Assembly: GCF_028737265.1 (NCBI RefSeq)
Contig: NZ_JAQZAK010000006.1
Span: 124,001 to 188,000 of the forward strand
DNA length: 64,000 nt
DNA from: Actinomycetospora callitridis
GTDB taxonomy: Bacteria > Actinomycetota > Actinomycetes > Mycobacteriales > Pseudonocardiaceae
Direction of reading: 5' to 3'
Part shown: in pieces, positions 8,154-16,700 of the stretch
Position numbering within the stretch: the first letter of the stretch is position 1
How the letters are laid out: every line of letters starts with the position of its first letter
Notes under the pieces: model-generated
Seen by the model: only the letters and a program-made list of their open reading frames with translations
Told to the model about the DNA's origin: nothing
The model's database searches: none
Translations under genes and position numbers: made by a program

Positions 8154-9451
8154 CAGCTCTCCCGCACCGGGAGGCTCGCGGTGAGCACCGTCGGGCCGCC
8201 GGCCGGGCTGGTGATCGCCAGCGTGCCGTCGACGGTGGTGACGCGGTCGGCGAGACCGGCGAGCCCGTGGCCCTTGCCGGAGTGCGCGCCGCCCCGGCCG
8301 TCGTCCTCGACGGAGACGACGAGCCGGTCGTCGTCCAGCGCGGCGGTGACCGTGGCGCGCGAGGCCGCGGCGTGCTTGGCGACGTTGGTGAGCGCCTCGG
8401 TGACGACGTAGTACGCCGTCGTCTCCACCGCCGCGGGCAGGCGCCCGGGCACGGCCACGTCGAGGGTGACCGGGACGGGGCTGCGCGCGGCGGCCGCACC
8501 GAGCGCGGCGTCGAGCCCGCGGTCCGACAGCACCGGCGGGGCGATGCCCCGGGAGAGCGCGCGGAGCTCGGCGAGGGCCTCGCGGCTCTGGGCGATCGCC
8601 TCGTCGAGCAGCGGGCGGGCCTTCTCCGGGTCGTCGTCGAGGCGTCGCGAGGTGGCCTCGAGGTCCATGGTCATCCGCACCAGCCGCTGCTGCGGGCCGT
8701 CGTGCAGGTCCCGCTCGAGGCGGCGCATGGTGGTCGCCTCCACGTGGACCGCGGCCCGCCGGCCGGTCGCCAGCTCCTCGGCCCGGGCGCGCAGGGCGGC
8801 GGTCTGGTTGGTCAGGAGCCCGCGGGCCAGCGCCGCCCGGGCCGCGACGAGCCCGCGGACCAGCCACGGGAACACGGCGAGCACCACCGCACCCAGCACG
8901 GTGTTGACGACGATCTCGGCGATACGGCTCTCGGTGCCGCTGAGCAGCCAGAACAGGCCCCGGCGATCCTCCGGGCCGTCGGGCAGCGCCCACTCCCACG
9001 CCACGAACAGCAGGCCCCCGAGCCCGCCGACGCCCCAGCACAGGGCGATCAGGGCGGTCGCGAGACCGACCGGGAACCCGAGCACGGCGTGCAGCAGGTC
9101 CCGCCACGCCTGCGGGTCGCCGATCATGGCCATCGAGAGCGCCGGTCGACCCGCCCCGGGCACCGCCACGCGGTAGTGGTGCGGCGGCAGGTCGCGGCCG
9201 GTGACGCGCTCGGTGCTGCGGCGCTCCACCGTGGCGAGCCCGCGCGCGGCCCAGAGAGTGGCGGCGAGGATCGGGACGCCGATCCAGAGGATCAGGGTGG
9301 ACACCCCGAGCGAGAAGCCCGCGACGGCCACGACGAACGCGGCGACGCCCAGCGGGAGCCCGGCGAGCAGGTAGGCGATGCGACGCCACAGGCCGCCGGC
9401 GGCCTCCTCGGTGTCGGCGGGCGTGGGTACGGCGAGCGACATCGTGGTCAT
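8153..9451 (-). CDS. Sensor histidine kinase (HisKA_3 type) with membrane sensor domain
   Basis: A 432-residue membrane kinase. The N-terminal half holds several hydrophobic helices (LLAGLPLGVAAFVVAVAGF, ILWIGVPILAATLWAA and two later ones), a layout seen in the putative-sensor domain of Streptomyces-type kinases that sense cell-envelope state. The dimerisation and phosphotransfer helix has RRLERDLHDGPQQRLV with the phospho-accepting His, typical of HisKA_3. The ATPase domain shows TEALTNVAKHA (N box), EDDGRGG (G1) and GHGLAGLADRV (G2). It is coupled to the response regulator by an ATGA overlap. The signal is unknown. Confidence 0.9.
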   Translation of the reverse strand: MTTMSLAVPTPADTEEAAGGLWRRIAYLLAGLPLGVAAFVVAVAGFSLGVSTLILWIGVPILAATLWAARGLATVERRSTERVTGRDLPPHHYRVAVPGAGRPALSMAMIGDPQAWRDLLHAVLGFPVGLATALIALCWGVGGLGGLLFVAWEWALPDGPEDRRGLFWLLSGTESRIAEIVVNTVLGAVVLAVFPWLVRGLVAARAALARGLLTNQTAALRARAEELATGRRAAVHVEATTMRRLERDLHDGPQQRLVRMTMDLEATSRRLDDDPEKARPLLDEAIAQSREALAELRALSRGIAPPVLSDRGLDAALGAAAARSPVPVTLDVAVPGRLPAAVETTAYYVVTEALTNVAKHAAASRATVTAALDDDRLVVSVEDDGRGGAHSGKGHGLAGLADRVTTVDGTLAITSPAGGPTVLTASLPVRES

Positions 9452-9584
9452 GCCTCCGGACCCTGCTCGTCGTCCACGGCCGGCCCCAGCCGGTGATCCT
9501 CCCGGTCAGGGTAGGGACAACCCCACCCCGGGCGGGGCGCCTGCCGGCTGTCGCGGCCGCGCGGTCCCGCGGACCGTGGCCCGC

Positions 9585-10061
9585 ATGTCGATCCTCGCCG
9601 TCTCACCTCCTGTCCCCCGTCCCGTGCGCGCCGCGGTCGTCGTCTGGCTGGTCGCCGTCGGCGCCGGGGTCGCCGAGACCCTGGTCCACCTCGCCCTGCC
9701 GGACCCTCCCGGCCCGGCCGCGCTGGCCAAGCGCGCCCTGATCTACGTCGGGGTGGTCGTGCTCGTGCTCGCCCTGCCGAAGGGCCGCAACACCGTGCGG
9801 TGGACGCTCGCCGTGCTGCTCGGGGTGGTGGGGACGGCCTCGCTGGTCGTCGAACCGTTGACGTGGCTGGCGACCGGGGCCTCGCCCGTCGCGTACCTGG
9901 CCGACGCCGGGGCGCCGGACCTCGCCGTCGTCGCCCTGCGCGTCGTGCACCTGGCGGCGGTCGTCGTCGCCCTCGTGCTGATGTTCCGGCCCGAGGCGAA
10001 CGCGTTCTTCAGTTCGCGCCGGCCAGCCCGGCGAGCGTCCGGAGCTGGCGACGCATCATGA
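9585..10061 (+). CDS. Small integral membrane protein, unknown function
   Basis: A 158-residue protein with four predicted membrane helices: VRAAVVVWLVAVGAGVAETL, LIYVGVVVLVLALP, WTLAVLLGVVGTASLVVEPL, and VVALRVVHLAAVVVALVLMF. No family motif is recognised. The ATG at 9585 is chosen because the helix starts soon after; the longer frame upstream is Pro/Arg-rich and not plausible. The C-terminal tail overlaps the end of the convergent SRPBCC gene by 53 bp, which is unusual, so the last 17 codons deserve caution. Confidence 0.65.
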   Translation: MSILAVSPPVPRPVRAAVVVWLVAVGAGVAETLVHLALPDPPGPAALAKRALIYVGVVVLVLALPKGRNTVRWTLAVLLGVVGTASLVVEPLTWLATGASPVAYLADAGAPDLAVVALRVVHLAAVVVALVLMFRPEANAFFSSRRPARRASGAGDAS

Positions 10062-10524
10062 CCAGGTCACCCCAGGCCAGGGCATATCGCAGGAGCCCGC
10101 CGCGGCGCGCGCCGTCCACCGTGACCGTGGCGACGAGCCGGGAGCCGCGGGGGGCGGGCGCGACGGCGTAGGTGATCGCGAACTCCGCGAGCGAGCCGGT
10201 CCCGCGCCGCCGGAGCCGCAACGTCAGCTGCTCGCCGGGGTCGACGGAGTCGATGACGAAGAGCACCAGCAGGCGCTGCCCGACACGCAGGTCGTCCGCG
10301 CCCGGGGTCAGCAGGCGGGGGCTCCGCCGGCCGCGGTTGTCGAGCAGGTCGTAGCTGTAGGGCGCGACGGTGAGCTGGCAGACCCAGAGCCACAGGTCCT
10401 CCGGGCTCGCCGCCGACGTGACGCCGCGGGTCCACCGTGCGCGGGGCACGGGCACCAGGACGTCGGCCGGGGTGTGCCGGGCGCGCTCGTCGGGCGTCGT
10501 GCCCCAGTGCTCCGGCAGCTCCAC
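10009..10524 (-). CDS. SRPBCC (START-like) family protein
   Basis: A 171-residue protein with features of the SRPBCC fold: an N-terminal ALDVLVPVPR-like strand (ADVLVPVPRARWTRGV), SPEDLWLWVCQLTVAPYSYD as the first long helix, YDLLDNRGRRSPRL, and a final long helix rich in Arg. Members bind hydrophobic ligands in a deep cavity; the ligand here is unknown. It starts with GTG 4 nt after the NYN gene stop and is the last gene of a minus-strand run. Its 3' end overlaps the opposing membrane protein gene. Confidence 0.7.
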   Translation of the reverse strand: MELPEHWGTTPDERARHTPADVLVPVPRARWTRGVTSAASPEDLWLWVCQLTVAPYSYDLLDNRGRRSPRLLTPGADDLRVGQRLLVLFVIDSVDPGEQLTLRLRRRGTGSLAEFAITYAVAPAPRGSRLVATVTVDGARRGGLLRYALAWGDLVMMRRQLRTLAGLAGAN

Positions 10525-10528
10525 CGGG

Positions 10529-11236
10529 CTACCGCTCGAGGAGGGAGCGCAGCGAGCGCAGGGGCGGCAGCCACGCGCCGGCGTCGGGCAGGGTGTCGAG
10601 GCTGACGCGCGGCAGGGGCTCGCGGAAGACGCCGTCGATGTCCTCGAGGTCGAGGAAGTCGACGATCTCCGAGGACACCGCGAACGCGGCGTACTCGCGG
10701 AACCCGATGACGGTGACCGTGACGCCCTGCGCCACCAGGTCCTCGAGCGGCTCGCGGAACGCCCGCCCGTCGCCGGAGGCCACGACGACGTGCGCGAGCC
10801 CGCCCTCGGACCGGCGCAGCTCGATGTGGGCGAGCATGTCGTCGTCGACGTCCGAGTCGTCGGCGGACTTGGGCTTCGCGAACACCGCGAACCCGACGTT
10901 GCGCAGCGCCTCGACCCAGGGCCGCACGATCTCGGTGGAGCCCGGCACGACGTTGGTGAACACCGTGGCCTCGGCGACGCCCTCGGGGCCTGCCTCGCCG
11001 AGCAGCCAGCGGCCGACCGCGTCGAAGCGGGGCCGGAACGCCGACGTCGGGCGCGTGCCGAGCAGCGAGCCGAGGCTCATGTCGATGTTCGGCGCGTCCC
11101 AGACGAGCAGCGTGCGCGCGGGCGGCGCCTCCGTCGTGGGCACCGCGCCGACACCCTCGTCGACCCGCACGTCGGCGCCACCGGCGATGTCGGTGGGCGG
11201 GCTGGCGAGATCGGCGGGCGACGGCGCGGGTGACAC
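10529..11236 (-). CDS. NYN-domain (LabA/DUF88-like) putative RNase
   Basis: A 235-residue protein. After a Pro/Ala-rich leader, LLVWDAPNIDMSLGSLL gives the first acidic motif of the NYN/PIN fold, DDSDVDDDMLAHIELRRSE supplies the central acidic cluster, and LAHVVVASGDGRAFREPLEDL provides the SGDGDF-like motif that holds the last metal-binding Asp. Together these indicate a Mg-dependent nuclease fold. The GTG at 11236 is favoured since a TAGAGT hexamer (11249-11244 minus) precedes it by 7 nt. In mycobacteria the homologue (Rv0207c) is also beside trmB, so the pairing is conserved. Confidence 0.85.
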   Translation of the reverse strand: MSPAPSPADLASPPTDIAGGADVRVDEGVGAVPTTEAPPARTLLVWDAPNIDMSLGSLLGTRPTSAFRPRFDAVGRWLLGEAGPEGVAEATVFTNVVPGSTEIVRPWVEALRNVGFAVFAKPKSADDSDVDDDMLAHIELRRSEGGLAHVVVASGDGRAFREPLEDLVAQGVTVTVIGFREYAAFAVSSEIVDFLDLEDIDGVFREPLPRVSLDTLPDAGAWLPPLRSLRSLLER

Positions 11237-11277
11237 GGGGCCGACTCTAACCGCCCGGCGCCGGGTCCGATGGGTGC

Positions 11278-12054
11278 TCAGGACTCGCCCCCGGCAGCCT
11301 CGGTGCGCACCAGGAGGAGATCGCGGCTGGGGCGACCCTCCTGCTCGGCGCGGGCCTCGAACTTGGTGCGCGGGCGCCACGCCGGCCGCGGCGCGAAGCC
11401 GCCGTGCGGGTTCTCGAGCAGCGGCTCGGCGTCGGTCACCTCGAGCATCCACTCGGCGTAGTCGGCGACGTCGGTGGCGAGGTGCAACGTCGCGCCGGGC
11501 CCCAGGCGCGAGGCCATGAGGGCGACGGTCGCGGGCTGGACCAGACGGCGCTTGTGGTGCCGGCGCTTCGGCCAGGGATCGGGGTAGAAGACGCGCAGGC
11601 CGGCGAGCGAGTCCGGGGCGACGAGGTCCTCGAGCACCACGACGGCGTCGCCGCGCAGCAGCCGCAGGTTGGCGAGCTCCTGCTCCTCGAGGCGCATGAG
11701 CAGCTGCGCGAGCCCGGGGGGATAGACCTCGACGGCCACGTGGTCGGCGTCGGGCTCGGCGGCGGCGAGGGCGGCGGTCGTCTCGCCCATCCCGGAGCCG
11801 ATCTCGAGCCGCAGCGGGGCTCGTCGGCCGAACCAGGCGGGCGCGTCCAGCCGGCCGTCATGGAGCGGCGGCCGCGGGCCGTCGGGGTCCCGGTCGAAGC
11901 CGGCGGCGTTCGCCCCGTACCGCGTCCAGAGGCGGTCCCAGGCCCGCTGCTGGCCGGCGGTCATCCGCCCCCCGCGGTCGGTGAAGCTGACCACCGAGCG
12001 CCGCGGGACGTCCGGTCCGGACGTCGGGCGCGTGTCGTGACCGGTCTCCACCAC
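11278..12054 (-). CDS. trmB: tRNA (guanine-N7-)-methyltransferase
   Basis: This enzyme methylates N7 of G46 in the tRNA variable loop with S-adenosylmethionine. Residues RLEIGSGMGETTAALAAAEP form the SAM-binding loop. FYPDPWPKRRHHKRR is the TrmB signature with Asp and the basic tRNA-binding patch, and LHLATDVADYAEWML and the final RTKFEARAEQEG motif are also family hallmarks. The GTG at 12054, with GAGG 5 nt upstream, gives 258 residues; a GTG one codon later is an alternative. It lies between the NYN gene (41-nt gap) and a small unknown gene in a minus-strand run. Confidence 0.93.
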   Translation of the reverse strand: MVETGHDTRPTSGPDVPRRSVVSFTDRGGRMTAGQQRAWDRLWTRYGANAAGFDRDPDGPRPPLHDGRLDAPAWFGRRAPLRLEIGSGMGETTAALAAAEPDADHVAVEVYPPGLAQLLMRLEEQELANLRLLRGDAVVVLEDLVAPDSLAGLRVFYPDPWPKRRHHKRRLVQPATVALMASRLGPGATLHLATDVADYAEWMLEVTDAEPLLENPHGGFAPRPAWRPRTKFEARAEQEGRPSRDLLLVRTEAAGGES

Positions 12055-12107
12055 CTGATCCTCACATCCCGCGTCCCGGCGCGAGAGGTGCGGGACCGGT
12101 GGTGGGG

Positions 12108-12398
12108 TCAGGACCGGCGCAGTGAGGCCAGCGACGCGCCGTCGGGCGTGATCCGGATGCGGACGGCCGCGTCGGGCAGGCCGAGGACGGCGCCGACGAG
12201 CCTGCGGGCCGCGGCGTCGGCCTCCGCGAGGCGGTCGACCACCACCTGCTGCCCGGAAGGGCCGAAGCGCAGCGTCCATCCGCCGGAGGCGAAGGTGGCG
12301 GTCACCGCGTGCACCACATCGGTGAGTCGGGGCAGCGGCCTGGTCAGCGGCTCCGCCACGACGGACGCGCGGCGCCGGGTCAAGGGGACGAGGGTCAC
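12108..12398 (-). CDS. Small conserved-looking protein, unknown function
   Basis: A 96-residue product with no recognised motif. It shows alternating hydrophobic strands (WTLRFGPSGQQVVVDRLAEA) and a helix (DAAARRLVGAVLGLP), then a strand with RIRITPDG, suggesting an alpha/beta fold. It starts with GTG and has no clear Shine-Dalgarno sequence. Its strand and position, between trmB and a membrane protein gene, fit a cotranscribed gene. Confidence 0.5.
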   Translation of the reverse strand: MTLVPLTRRRASVVAEPLTRPLPRLTDVVHAVTATFASGGWTLRFGPSGQQVVVDRLAEADAAARRLVGAVLGLPDAAVRIRITPDGASLASLRRS

Positions 12399-12510
12399 AC
12401 CCGCACATCGCGCAGATCACAGCCCGGGTTAGCGGATCCGCGCGAGATGACCCGGTCGGGCGATCGGTGGTCCCCGGACGGCCTCCGTGAGGGCCTCTGT
12501 CGGGCCGGGG

Positions 12511-12957
12511 TCAGCGCCCGCCGCCGCCGGACGAGGGACCGCCCTCGATCACCTGCTGACGCTGCGTCTGCCGCGCGCGACGCTGCTGCTCGTACTGGCT
12601 GCTCATCTCCGACTCGATGGTCTCGCTGCGCCGCCGGCTCCGGACGCGGGCGAGCAGCAGCAGCGTCAGCCCGTGGAGCACGCCGAGCAGGAGCATCACG
12701 CCGCCGAGCTGCGTGATGACGATCTGCACCGTGCCCTGGACGTCGAAGGGTCGGTACGTCGAGATGAGGGCGAGGAAGCCCAGCGCCACGAGGTGGAACA
12801 GCACCCCGAGCAGCCGGTTCGTCGAGACCGCCGTCTCCTCGGAGTCGAAGACGTCGCGAAGGAACCCGATCCCCGAGCGCATGAGGATCTGGCCCACCAC
12901 CAAGGTGATGATCGCGCCGACCACGACGATGAAGAGATACGTGCCGGTGTCGAGCAC
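12511..12957 (-). CDS. Small integral membrane protein, unknown function
   Basis: A 148-residue protein with three predicted membrane helices: TGTYLFIVVVGAIITLVVGQ, LGVLFHLVALGFLALI and QIVITQLGGVMLLLGVLHGL, then a basic helix and a Gln/Arg-rich, Gly-rich tail in the cytoplasm. The start at GTG 12957 is well supported by GAGGAAGG ending 6 nt before it. The gene is divergent from the dynamin operon (125 bp apart). Function not known. Confidence 0.75.
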   Translation of the reverse strand: MLDTGTYLFIVVVGAIITLVVGQILMRSGIGFLRDVFDSEETAVSTNRLLGVLFHLVALGFLALISTYRPFDVQGTVQIVITQLGGVMLLLGVLHGLTLLLLARVRSRRRSETIESEMSSQYEQQRRARQTQRQQVIEGGPSSGGGGR

Positions 12958-13067
12958 GGTGTGCCTTCCTCGCAGGTGACGGTTGGTGAGCAGTCTCCCC
13001 CGACGGGCGATCAATCGAAACCCTCCGGAGTCCTGCCGAACCGGCCTCGCGGGCACGGTCCGACGCC

Positions 13068-13073
13068 TACGCT
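13068..13073 (+). promoter_or_regulatory. -10-like hexamer of the dynamin operon
   Basis: TACGCT lies 9 nt before the GTG at 13083. That spacing puts the transcription start at or beside the start codon, so the first dynamin mRNA is probably leaderless. No convincing -35 element is seen. Confidence 0.45.
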
Positions 13074-13082
13074 GCCACGGCT

Positions 13083-14564
13083 GTGGGCCCCCTGCGCAGC
13101 GCCGTGGTCGCGACATGCCGTGCGCTGTCCCCGCGGGTGTCGCTGCCGAGCGCCGACGCGGTGGAGGCGATCGCCGACCGGATGCTCGCCACGCCGTCCC
13201 TCGTCGTGGCCGGGCCGGTCTCGTCGGGCAAGTCGACGCTGGTCAACGCACTGGTGGGCCGCCGGGTCGCGCCGACGGGGGCGGGCGAGTGCACCGGGCT
13301 GACGGCCCACTACGTCCGCGGACCCGCCGATCGGCTCGACGTCGTCCTCGTCGACGGCACCCGGCGACCGCTGCCGCTCGCCGCGGGCGGCCGGGTGCCC
13401 GCCGCGGTCGGCGACCGGCTGGGCGTGCGACCCGAGGACGTCGACCACCTGGTGGTGACGCTCACCAGCGCGGCGCTGGACGGCCTGACCGTGATCGACA
13501 CCCCGGGCACGGGCTCGGCGCGCCGGCCCGGAGGTGTGTCCGGCGGCGCCCACGCCGATACGGCGCTGGTCGTGCTGCCCGCCACGGCGCACGCGGGCGA
13601 TCTCGACGCGCTGCCCGGGCCCGCGGCCCACGGCCCGGCGGGGGTCGTCGCCGTGCTCGGACGGGCGGACACGGTGGGTCCCGACGACGGCCGCGACCTC
13701 GCCGTCGAGCTCGGGCGCAGGCTCGGCGACCGCGTGGGGCCGGTGACGCCGGTGATCGGCCTGCTCGCCGAGACCGCGGTCACCGGGGCGTTGCGCGCGG
13801 AGGACGTCGGCGCGCTGCGGGTGCTCGCCGGGGCCGACCCGGCGGTGCTCGAGGTCGCCCTGCTCGACGCCGAGCTCTTCACGACCGCCGAGCTGCCCCT
13901 GCCGGTCGAGGCCCGGGCGCGGCTGCTCGAGCTGCTCGACCTGCGCGGCCTCGCCCTCGGGATCGCGCTCCTGCGCGCCGACGCCGCCGCGGGGGTCGGC
14001 GAGCTCTGCGACGCCCTGCTCGCCGCGTCCGGGCTCGCGACGCTGGTCCGACGGCTGCACGACGAGGTGCGCACGCGCACCGACCTGCACGCCGCGACGG
14101 CCGGGGTCCGCGACCTCGCCGCGCTCGGCGAGGCCCTGGGGCGCACCGAGGCGCAGGACGGCGGCGGGCGGGGCGAGGGCACCCGGGTGGCCGACGCGGC
14201 CGCCGCGCTGGCGCGCCGGGAGGCGTTCACCGAGCGGGCGCTGCTCGCCGCCCGGGCGCGGCTGTGGGCGGGCGCCCTGGGCCTGCCCGCCGAGCTGCTC
14301 GACGAGGTCGACCGGCTCGCCTCGGCCGCGCCCCCGGACGTCCGCGCGGGGCGCCCGGGCGCGGGTCGGGTGGAGGTCGCGGGCCACGCCGCCCGGCGCG
14401 CCGCCTGGTGGCGCGCCTACGGGTCGTGGGGCTCGCCCCGGCGCATCGCCGACCTCGCCCACGTCGTCCACCGCACCTACGTCGGGATGTGGCAGGACCT
14501 CACCGCGCAGCCCGGAGGCCCCGCGGAGCGGAGCCCGATCCGGTCGAACGGAGCGCCGCCGTGA
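13083..14564 (+). CDS. Dynamin-like GTPase (IniA/IniC-like)
   Basis: A 493-residue large GTPase. G1 is GPVSSGKST at residues 44-52, complete with Lys50-Ser51. A switch-I Thr lies in ECTGLTAHY (about 70-77). G3 is DTPG at 139-142. The G4 site is weak: GRAD (193-196) takes the place of N/TKxD. The rest is helical, as in bacterial dynamins, and I see no membrane helix. Proteins of this type remodel membranes; mycobacterial IniA and IniC respond to cell-wall stress. It begins a five-gene plus-strand run and is followed 10 nt later by a partner with a broken P-loop, so the two probably form a heteromer. Confidence 0.83.
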   Translation: MGPLRSAVVATCRALSPRVSLPSADAVEAIADRMLATPSLVVAGPVSSGKSTLVNALVGRRVAPTGAGECTGLTAHYVRGPADRLDVVLVDGTRRPLPLAAGGRVPAAVGDRLGVRPEDVDHLVVTLTSAALDGLTVIDTPGTGSARRPGGVSGGAHADTALVVLPATAHAGDLDALPGPAAHGPAGVVAVLGRADTVGPDDGRDLAVELGRRLGDRVGPVTPVIGLLAETAVTGALRAEDVGALRVLAGADPAVLEVALLDAELFTTAELPLPVEARARLLELLDLRGLALGIALLRADAAAGVGELCDALLAASGLATLVRRLHDEVRTRTDLHAATAGVRDLAALGEALGRTEAQDGGGRGEGTRVADAAAALARREAFTERALLAARARLWAGALGLPAELLDEVDRLASAAPPDVRAGRPGAGRVEVAGHAARRAAWWRAYGSWGSPRRIADLAHVVHRTYVGMWQDLTAQPGGPAERSPIRSNGAPP

Positions 14565-14574
14565 CCGGGCCATC

Positions 14575-16263
14575 GTGACCGCGTCAGGGCGGGACGTCCC
14601 CGCCGAGGTCGCCCGCACCCGCGAGGCGCTGACGACGCTGCTCGCCCGCCTCGACCCGGACGCCGCCACACGGGCCGCGGCCCCGCCCCCGCCGGCGCGG
14701 CCGACCGTGGTGCTCGTCGGCGCGCCCGGTCGGGGTCGCCGGGAGCTGCTGGCCGCGCTGCTCGGTCTGGACGAGGTCGCCGTCGAGCACGCCACCCACG
14801 ACGACCTCGGCGTGCCGCTGCTCGAGGAGCTGGACCTGCTCGTCCCCGCCCGCGGCCCCGACCCCGGGAGCTGGCCGGTCGACGGCGCCACCGCGGCGCT
14901 CGTGCTCGCCGGCGCCGCCGCCCCGCTCGGCGCCGAGGAGCTCGACGCGCTCGCGCGCGCGGCCGCCCGGGTGGACACCGTGGTGTTCGCGCTGACCCGC
15001 ACCGAGGCGCACCGCGGCTGGCGCACGGTGCTCGAGGCCGACCGCGCGCTGGTCGCCGAGCACGTCCCGCGGCTCGCGGGGGCGCCGTGGTTCCCGGTCT
15101 CCGCGGAGCTCGCCCGTCGCGCCGGCACCGCGACGCCGGCGGCGGCCGAGGCGCTGCGCCGCCGCTCCGGCCTGGCCGCCCTGCAGCGCGAGCTGCACCG
15201 TCTGGTCGCGCGCCGGCGGCGGATGCTCGCCGAGGCCAATGCGCTGCGCCTGCTCGCCGCCGGGCTCGACGGCGTCGCGTCCCGGGCCGACGCGACCCGG
15301 AGCGCCCTGCGCGCCCCGGCCGACGGCGTCGGCGACCTCGCCCGCCGCCGTGACGAGCTCCTCGCCGCCCGGGCCGCGCTGCGCCGTGACCACCACACGC
15401 GCTGGCGCGCGGACCTCGCCGCCGCCCGCGTGGCCGCCGCCGACGACCTCGCCGCGCGCGTCCGCGCCCTCGCGACGGCCCTGCGCGGGCGCATCGACGA
15501 CGCCGACCGCGCCGGGCTCGCCGCGATCCCACGGGACCTCGCCGCCGAGGTCGAGACGCTGGCGGCAGCCGTGGTCGAGGGCCTCGGCACGCGCCTGCGC
15601 GCGCTGGTCGCGACGACCCTCGCCGACCTCGTCCCGGCCGGTGAGCTGCCGTCCCTGCGGGTCGCCGATCTCGGGGTCACCGACGTCGCCGAGCCCGGCC
15701 TGGTGCCCCCGCCGCGGACACGTCCCGCCGAGGACCGCCTGCTCGTGGTCGCCGGGGCGTCGGGCGGGCTCGGGCTCTCCCGCCTGGCGCTGCTGCCGCT
15801 GCTCGCCGTCCCGATCGCGCCGGTCGCGCTGGGCGCCGCGCTCGTCCCGGTGTCGGTGGGGCTGGGGCTGGGCGCCGCGGGATGGGTCGCGCGGGCCCGG
15901 CGCCTCGCCGCCGACCGCGCGCACCTGCGCCAGTGGACGGCCGAGGCGCTCGCCGAGGTGCGCGGCGACCTCGACCGCGTCCTCGCCGACGCCCTCATCA
16001 CCACCGAGCGGGAGGTCACGCTCGCCCTCGACGCCGCGCTCGAGCACCGCGCGCGGGACCTCGACGACGCGCTGACCGCCGCGGAGCGCGCCGTCCGGCA
16101 CGCGGGCGCCGACCGGACCGCCGCCGACCGCGCCGCCGCCCACACCGCCGCGGAGGCCCGCGAGGGGCGCGACCGCGCGGAGACGCTGCTGCGACGGCTG
16201 GCCGCGCTGCGGGACCGCGTGGATGTCCCCGAACCGGACCCACGCGTCGAGCCCGCGACCTAA
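14575..16263 (+). CDS. Dynamin-like partner with degenerate P-loop and membrane hairpin
   Basis: A 562-residue protein that keeps the layout of a dynamin-like protein but lacks GTPase residues. The P-loop position reads GAPGRGRRE (49-57), with Arg in place of Lys and no Ser/Thr after it. No DxPG switch II is visible, and the G4 site is TRTE (141-144). Long Arg/Ala/Glu-rich helices follow. At about 401-440 there is a pair of hydrophobic segments (LALLPLLAVPIAPVALGAAL and VSVGLGLGAAGWV) that fits a membrane-inserting paddle. A helical coiled C-terminus ends the protein. I infer a membrane-anchored pseudo-GTPase subunit working with the active GTPase upstream. Confidence 0.75.
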   Translation: MTASGRDVPAEVARTREALTTLLARLDPDAATRAAAPPPPARPTVVLVGAPGRGRRELLAALLGLDEVAVEHATHDDLGVPLLEELDLLVPARGPDPGSWPVDGATAALVLAGAAAPLGAEELDALARAAARVDTVVFALTRTEAHRGWRTVLEADRALVAEHVPRLAGAPWFPVSAELARRAGTATPAAAEALRRRSGLAALQRELHRLVARRRRMLAEANALRLLAAGLDGVASRADATRSALRAPADGVGDLARRRDELLAARAALRRDHHTRWRADLAAARVAAADDLAARVRALATALRGRIDDADRAGLAAIPRDLAAEVETLAAAVVEGLGTRLRALVATTLADLVPAGELPSLRVADLGVTDVAEPGLVPPPRTRPAEDRLLVVAGASGGLGLSRLALLPLLAVPIAPVALGAALVPVSVGLGLGAAGWVARARRLAADRAHLRQWTAEALAEVRGDLDRVLADALITTEREVTLALDAALEHRARDLDDALTAAERAVRHAGADRTAADRAAAHTAAEAREGRDRAETLLRRLAALRDRVDVPEPDPRVEPAT

Positions 16264-16266
16264 TCT
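16261..16266 (+). promoter_or_regulatory. Internal -10-like hexamer overlapping a stop codon
   Basis: TAATCT overlaps the TAA stop of the second dynamin-like gene (16261-16263) and lies 7 nt before the ATG of the next gene. It could give a leaderless internal transcript for the small Asp-rich protein and the genes behind it. Confidence 0.4.
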
Positions 16267-16273
16267 CGCGGAC

Positions 16274-16657
16274 ATGGTCGAGCTGCCCGACGACTCCGCG
16301 CTGGACTCCGGGCTCCACCCCGAGGCGCACGTCGATCCCGGTGGCCCCGCCGCCGAGCTGCTGGTCGCGGCCCCCGACGGCCCGCGCGCGCTCGGTCCGG
16401 CCACGGTCGACAGCGACGCCGACGGGCGCGCCGACACCGCCGTGGTCGCGGGGCCGGACGCCCTCGAGCTGGGCACCGACGTCGACGGCGACGGGCGCGT
16501 CGACGTGCTCACGCGCGTGCTCGCCGACGGCACGGCCACGACCACCGCCGCACCGGGCCTGCCGGGCGAGGGCTGGGACGAGGGCTGGGACGAGGGCCCG
16601 CCCCCGCCCGCGCCGACCATCGATCCGGTCACCGGACGGTGGGTCCGCGGCGGTTGA
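16274..16657 (+). CDS. Small Asp-rich protein with DxDxDG repeats (DUF6802-like)
   Basis: A 127-residue acidic protein. Two segments, VDSDADGRADTAVV and TDVDGDGRVDVLTRVL, repeat the DxDxDGxxD pattern of calcium-binding EF-hand-like or FG-GAP-like loops. A tandem GWDEGWDEG and a Pro-rich stretch lie near the C-terminus, ending in IDPVTGRWVRGG. There is no signal peptide or membrane segment, so it is probably cytosolic. It resembles an actinobacterial family of small DxDGD proteins that I recall as DUF6802. It lies 10 nt after the dynamin pair and 43 nt before tldD. Function unknown; a calcium- or metal-responsive accessory is only a guess. Confidence 0.7.
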   Translation: MVELPDDSALDSGLHPEAHVDPGGPAAELLVAAPDGPRALGPATVDSDADGRADTAVVAGPDALELGTDVDGDGRVDVLTRVLADGTATTTAAPGLPGEGWDEGWDEGPPPPAPTIDPVTGRWVRGG

Positions 16658-16686
16658 TCCTCCGGGTCGGTCGCCCGCGCGGCCGG

Positions 16687-16692
16687 TAGGTT
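16687..16692 (+). promoter_or_regulatory. -10-like hexamer of tldD
   Basis: TAGGTT lies 8 nt before the GTG at 16701, the spacing for a leaderless transcript, and helps to choose this start over upstream codons in the same frame. Confidence 0.4.
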
Positions 16693-16700
16693 CGGCGCCC

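Noticed and set aside
13011..16145. Open frame of over 1000 codons opposite the dynamin genes
   Set aside because: Composition is Ala/Arg/Ser-rich with no motif. In DNA this GC-rich, antisense frames stay open for lack of AT-rich stops. The plus-strand genes carry real motifs.
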